Made by a program: the position numbers and the translations under genes. The notes under the pieces were generated by a model. The model worked only from the letters and a program-made list of their open reading frames with translations, was not told where the DNA came from and did no database searches. A stretch of 64,000 bases of DNA from Georgenia daeguensis (GTDB lineage: Bacteria; Actinomycetota; Actinomycetes; Actinomycetales; Actinomycetaceae): positions 1 to 64,000 of the forward strand of contig NZ_BAABBA010000017.1 of assembly GCF_039537705.1 (NCBI RefSeq). Direction: 5' to 3'. Positions 61,759 to 64,000 of the stretch are shown here, piece after piece. Positions within the stretch are counted from its first letter, which is position 1. Each line of letters begins with the position of its first letter.

Positions 61759-63899
61759 ACATCCTCAGCCGCAGCAGGAACCGTGGCGGTGGCACCGCGA
61801 CCACGCTCGACGCGCGGGGCCCGGCGCGCGTCCACGGCGTCCCCGTGCTCGAGGTCCAGGACCTCACCGTGGACTTTCCCTCCGAGGACGGCGTGGTCCA
61901 CGCCGTCCGCGGCGTGAGCTTCTCCGTCGGCGCCGGCGAGGTGCTCGGGATCGTGGGCGAGTCCGGCTCGGGCAAGTCGGTCACCTCGATGTCGGTGATG
62001 GGGCTGCTGCCCGAGACCGCCAGGGTCTCCGGCTCGGTGCGGCTGCACGGCGAGGAGCTGCTCGGCCGCTCCGACGCGCACATGTCCCGCATCCGCGGCC
62101 GGCAGATGGGCATGGTGTTCCAGGACCCGCTCTCCGCTCTCACCCCCGTCTACACCGTGGGTGACCAGATCGTCGAGGCGCTCCAGACCCACCGCGACCT
62201 CGACGACCGGGCGGCGCAGGAACGGGCGGTGGAGCTGCTCGACCTCGTCGGGATCCCCAACCCGCAGGTGCGCGTGAAGGCGTTCCCGCACGAGTTCTCG
62301 GGCGGCATGCGCCAGCGGGCCATGATCGCCATGGCCATCGCCAACGACCCCGACCTCATCATCGCGGACGAGCCGACGACGGCCCTCGACGTGACGATCC
62401 AGGCGCAGATCCTCGACGTGCTCAAGACCGCGCAGCGCGAGACCGGGGCCGCCGTCGTCATGATCACCCACGACCTCGGGGTCGTGGCGGGCCTGGCCGA
62501 CAAGGTCGCCGTGATGTACGCGGGCCGCGTCGTCGAGAGCGGGCCGGTGGACGACATCTACTACCGCTCCACCATGCCCTACACGATCGGGCTGCTCGGC
62601 TCGCTGCCGCGCCCGGACGAGGGGGAGAAGCGGGCGCTCGCCCCGGTCGAGGGCAACCCGCCCTCGCTGCTCAACCTCCCGCCCGGCTGTCCGTTCGCCG
62701 CGCGCTGCCCGATGGCCGTCGACGTCTGCCGGGAGATCGAGCCGGCCCTCGAACCGACCCGCGGCCTCGGGCACGCGTCCGCCTGCCACCGGTCGGAGGA
62801 GATCGCCGCGAAGGACCTCACCTTCAAGGAGATCTACCCGCTGCCGCGCCTCGTGGAGCACCCGCTCGCGGAGCTGCCCCGCGAGGAGCGCGAGGAGGTG
62901 CTCCGCGTCACGGACCTGCAGCGCTACTTCCCGCTGATGAAGGGCTCGGTGTTCAAGCGCCGCGTCGGCACGGTCCACGCCGTCGACGGCGTGAGCTTCG
63001 ACATCCGCGCGGGGGAGACCCTCGGGCTGGTCGGGGAGTCCGGCTGCGGCAAGACGACGACGCTGCTGGAGATCCTCGACCTGAGGGCGCCCTCGGACGG
63101 CACCGTCGTCGTCCTGGGCAAGGACGTCGCCACGCTCCGCGGCCGGCAGGCCCGCAGGCGCGTGCGGCGCGACCTGCAGGTGGTCTTCCAGGACCCGATG
63201 GCCTCGCTCGACCCCCGGCTGCCGGTCTTCGACATCATCGCCGAGCCGCTCGAGGCGAACGGGGTCCACGGGAAGAAGGCCGAGGAGCGGGTGCGTGAGC
63301 TCATGCGCCTGGTCGGTCTGGAGCCCTCGCACGCCAACCGCTACCCCCAGCACTTCTCGGGCGGCCAGCGTCAGCGCATCGGTATCGCGCGGGCCCTGGC
63401 GCTGGAGCCCAAGCTGCTCGTCCTCGACGAGCCGGTCTCGGCCCTGGACGTCTCCATCCAGGCCGGGGTGATCAACCTGCTGGACGAGCTGCGCGGGAAG
63501 CTCGGGCTCAGCTACCTCTTCGTCGCCCACGATCTGTCCGTGGTCCGGCACATCGCCGATCGCGTGGCCGTGATGTACCTGGGCAAGATCGTCGAGGTGG
63601 GCCAGGTGGACGAGGTGTTCGAGCGCCCGACGCACCCGTACACCCAGGCGCTGCTCTCGGCCATCCCGGTGCCGGACCCCGAGCTCGAGCGCAAGCGGGA
63701 GCGGATCATCCTCTCCGGCGACCTGCCGTCCCCGGCGAACCCGCCGTCGGGCTGCCGGTTCCGCACGAGGTGCCAGAAGTTCCTGACCCTCTCCGACGAC
63801 GAACGCTCGCGGTGCATCTCGGAGGAGCCGGCGCTGCGGCCGATGGCGCACGACCAGCGCTCGGCGTGCCACTACGCGGAGGCGGTCGAGGTCTTCTGA
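61755..63899 (+). CDS. Fused OppD-OppF ATPase, system 2
   Basis: This 714-residue double ATPase for the second peptide importer starts at a GTG with CGGAGG upstream. Domain 1 has Walker A GESGSGKSV near 66-74, signature FSGGMRQRAMIA and Walker B LIIADEPTTALD, then the oligopeptide C-terminal segment with C-x(6)-C and further cysteines (CPFAARCPMAVDVC). Domain 2 has Walker A GESGCGKTT near 426, signature FSGGQRQRIGIA, and ends with a second cysteine set (GCRFRTRCQKF, SRC, SACHY). The first P-loop has V instead of T/S at its last position, a common variant. Confidence 0.95.
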   Translation: MNILSRSRNRGGGTATTLDARGPARVHGVPVLEVQDLTVDFPSEDGVVHAVRGVSFSVGAGEVLGIVGESGSGKSVTSMSVMGLLPETARVSGSVRLHGEELLGRSDAHMSRIRGRQMGMVFQDPLSALTPVYTVGDQIVEALQTHRDLDDRAAQERAVELLDLVGIPNPQVRVKAFPHEFSGGMRQRAMIAMAIANDPDLIIADEPTTALDVTIQAQILDVLKTAQRETGAAVVMITHDLGVVAGLADKVAVMYAGRVVESGPVDDIYYRSTMPYTIGLLGSLPRPDEGEKRALAPVEGNPPSLLNLPPGCPFAARCPMAVDVCREIEPALEPTRGLGHASACHRSEEIAAKDLTFKEIYPLPRLVEHPLAELPREEREEVLRVTDLQRYFPLMKGSVFKRRVGTVHAVDGVSFDIRAGETLGLVGESGCGKTTTLLEILDLRAPSDGTVVVLGKDVATLRGRQARRRVRRDLQVVFQDPMASLDPRLPVFDIIAEPLEANGVHGKKAEERVRELMRLVGLEPSHANRYPQHFSGGQRQRIGIARALALEPKLLVLDEPVSALDVSIQAGVINLLDELRGKLGLSYLFVAHDLSVVRHIADRVAVMYLGKIVEVGQVDEVFERPTHPYTQALLSAIPVPDPELERKRERIILSGDLPSPANPPSGCRFRTRCQKFLTLSDDERSRCISEEPALRPMAHDQRSACHYAEAVEVF

Positions 63900-63927
63900 C
63901 GGGGCCCACTTCCTGCGGGTCTCAATT

Positions 63928-63943
63928 GGGTCACAAGTGACCC
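63928..63943. promoter_or_regulatory. Palindrome upstream of the gene beyond the window
   Basis: GGGTCAC-AA-GTGACCC is a perfect inverted repeat 29 bp after the system 2 ATPase stop. It resembles the GGTCAC/GTGACC pair upstream of oppA and probably belongs to the promoter of the next gene, which I expect to be a peptide-binding protein. Confidence 0.5.
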
Positions 63944-64000
63944 CGAATTATCGGTAAGCGTGCGGTATGTCACACCGTGCGTGGTTCAGTACATCCCACA

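Noticed and set aside
61308..63872. 854-codon minus-strand open frame opposite the system 2 ATPase
   Set aside because: It is an antisense shadow of a clear double ATPase gene.

Overview
The window is very GC-rich chromosomal DNA from an actinobacterium. The strongest evidence is a mycothiol S-conjugate amidase gene (mca) in the order mca / DUF4307 / greA / ilvA, together with the eno / septum-initiator / DUF501 / ppx order, a divergent uppS and hemolysin-III pair, GTG-rich starts and almost no UUA codons. The gene set fits Micrococcales, perhaps near Cellulomonas or Georgenia, but the genus is an inference. Nearly everything looks like ordinary core chromosome. I found no insertion sequence, prophage, integrase, CRISPR array or rRNA.

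Layout. 1-3505: a long structured leader and a four-gene ECF vitamin-type transporter (S, T, A, A'). 3506-3990: repeat-rich intergenic DNA. 3991-7481: lipoprotein, enolase, FtsB/DivIC-like protein, DUF501 protein. 7647-13675: two NhaA antiporters flanking an F420-type reductase / adenylate-forming ligase pair, a YbaK deacylase and Ppx. 13881-13954: an unusual tRNA with anticodon UAA. 14114-19699: NDH-2, then a reverse-strand operon of ABC exporter plus two-component system. 20079-24459: Bax1-type membrane protein, FAD monooxygenase, FKBP, a small beta-rich protein and MsrA. 24623-29913: AI-2E-type permease, threonine dehydratase, GreA, DUF4307, Mca. 29941-36296: PPK2 with a histone-like tail, hemolysin III, UppS, PhoH2, TauE, carbonic anhydrase. 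36431-40888: LpqY-SugABC-like sugar importer. 40914-46601: PfkB kinase, XseB, XseA, DUF3151, IspH, RmuC. 46675-53770: acyltransferase-like membrane protein, gamma-glutamyltransferase, YchF, CbbX/EccA-like AAA ATPase, YidD, nitrilase-like amidase, GerW/YtfJ-like protein. 53990-63899: two adjacent oligopeptide ABC importers, each with a fused OppD-OppF ATPase.

How it fits together. Several operons are translationally coupled by GTGA or ATGA overlaps (ECF, ABC exporter with two-component system, xseB-pfkB, opp). Nutrient import dominates: a micronutrient, a disaccharide and peptides. Redox and thiol functions recur (Mca, MsrA with a SigR-like promoter, NDH-2, F420-type reductase). Many genes have a TAnnnT hexamer 6-9 nt before the start codon with no ribosome-binding site, suggesting widespread leaderless transcription.

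Most worth a second look: the UAA tRNA that combines a leucine-type D-arm with a short variable loop; the perfect 22-bp palindrome between hemolysin III and uppS; the F390-synthetase-like ligase coupled to an F420-type reductase; the ECF ATPase lacking the LSGGQ signature; and the lysine-rich tail of PPK2.
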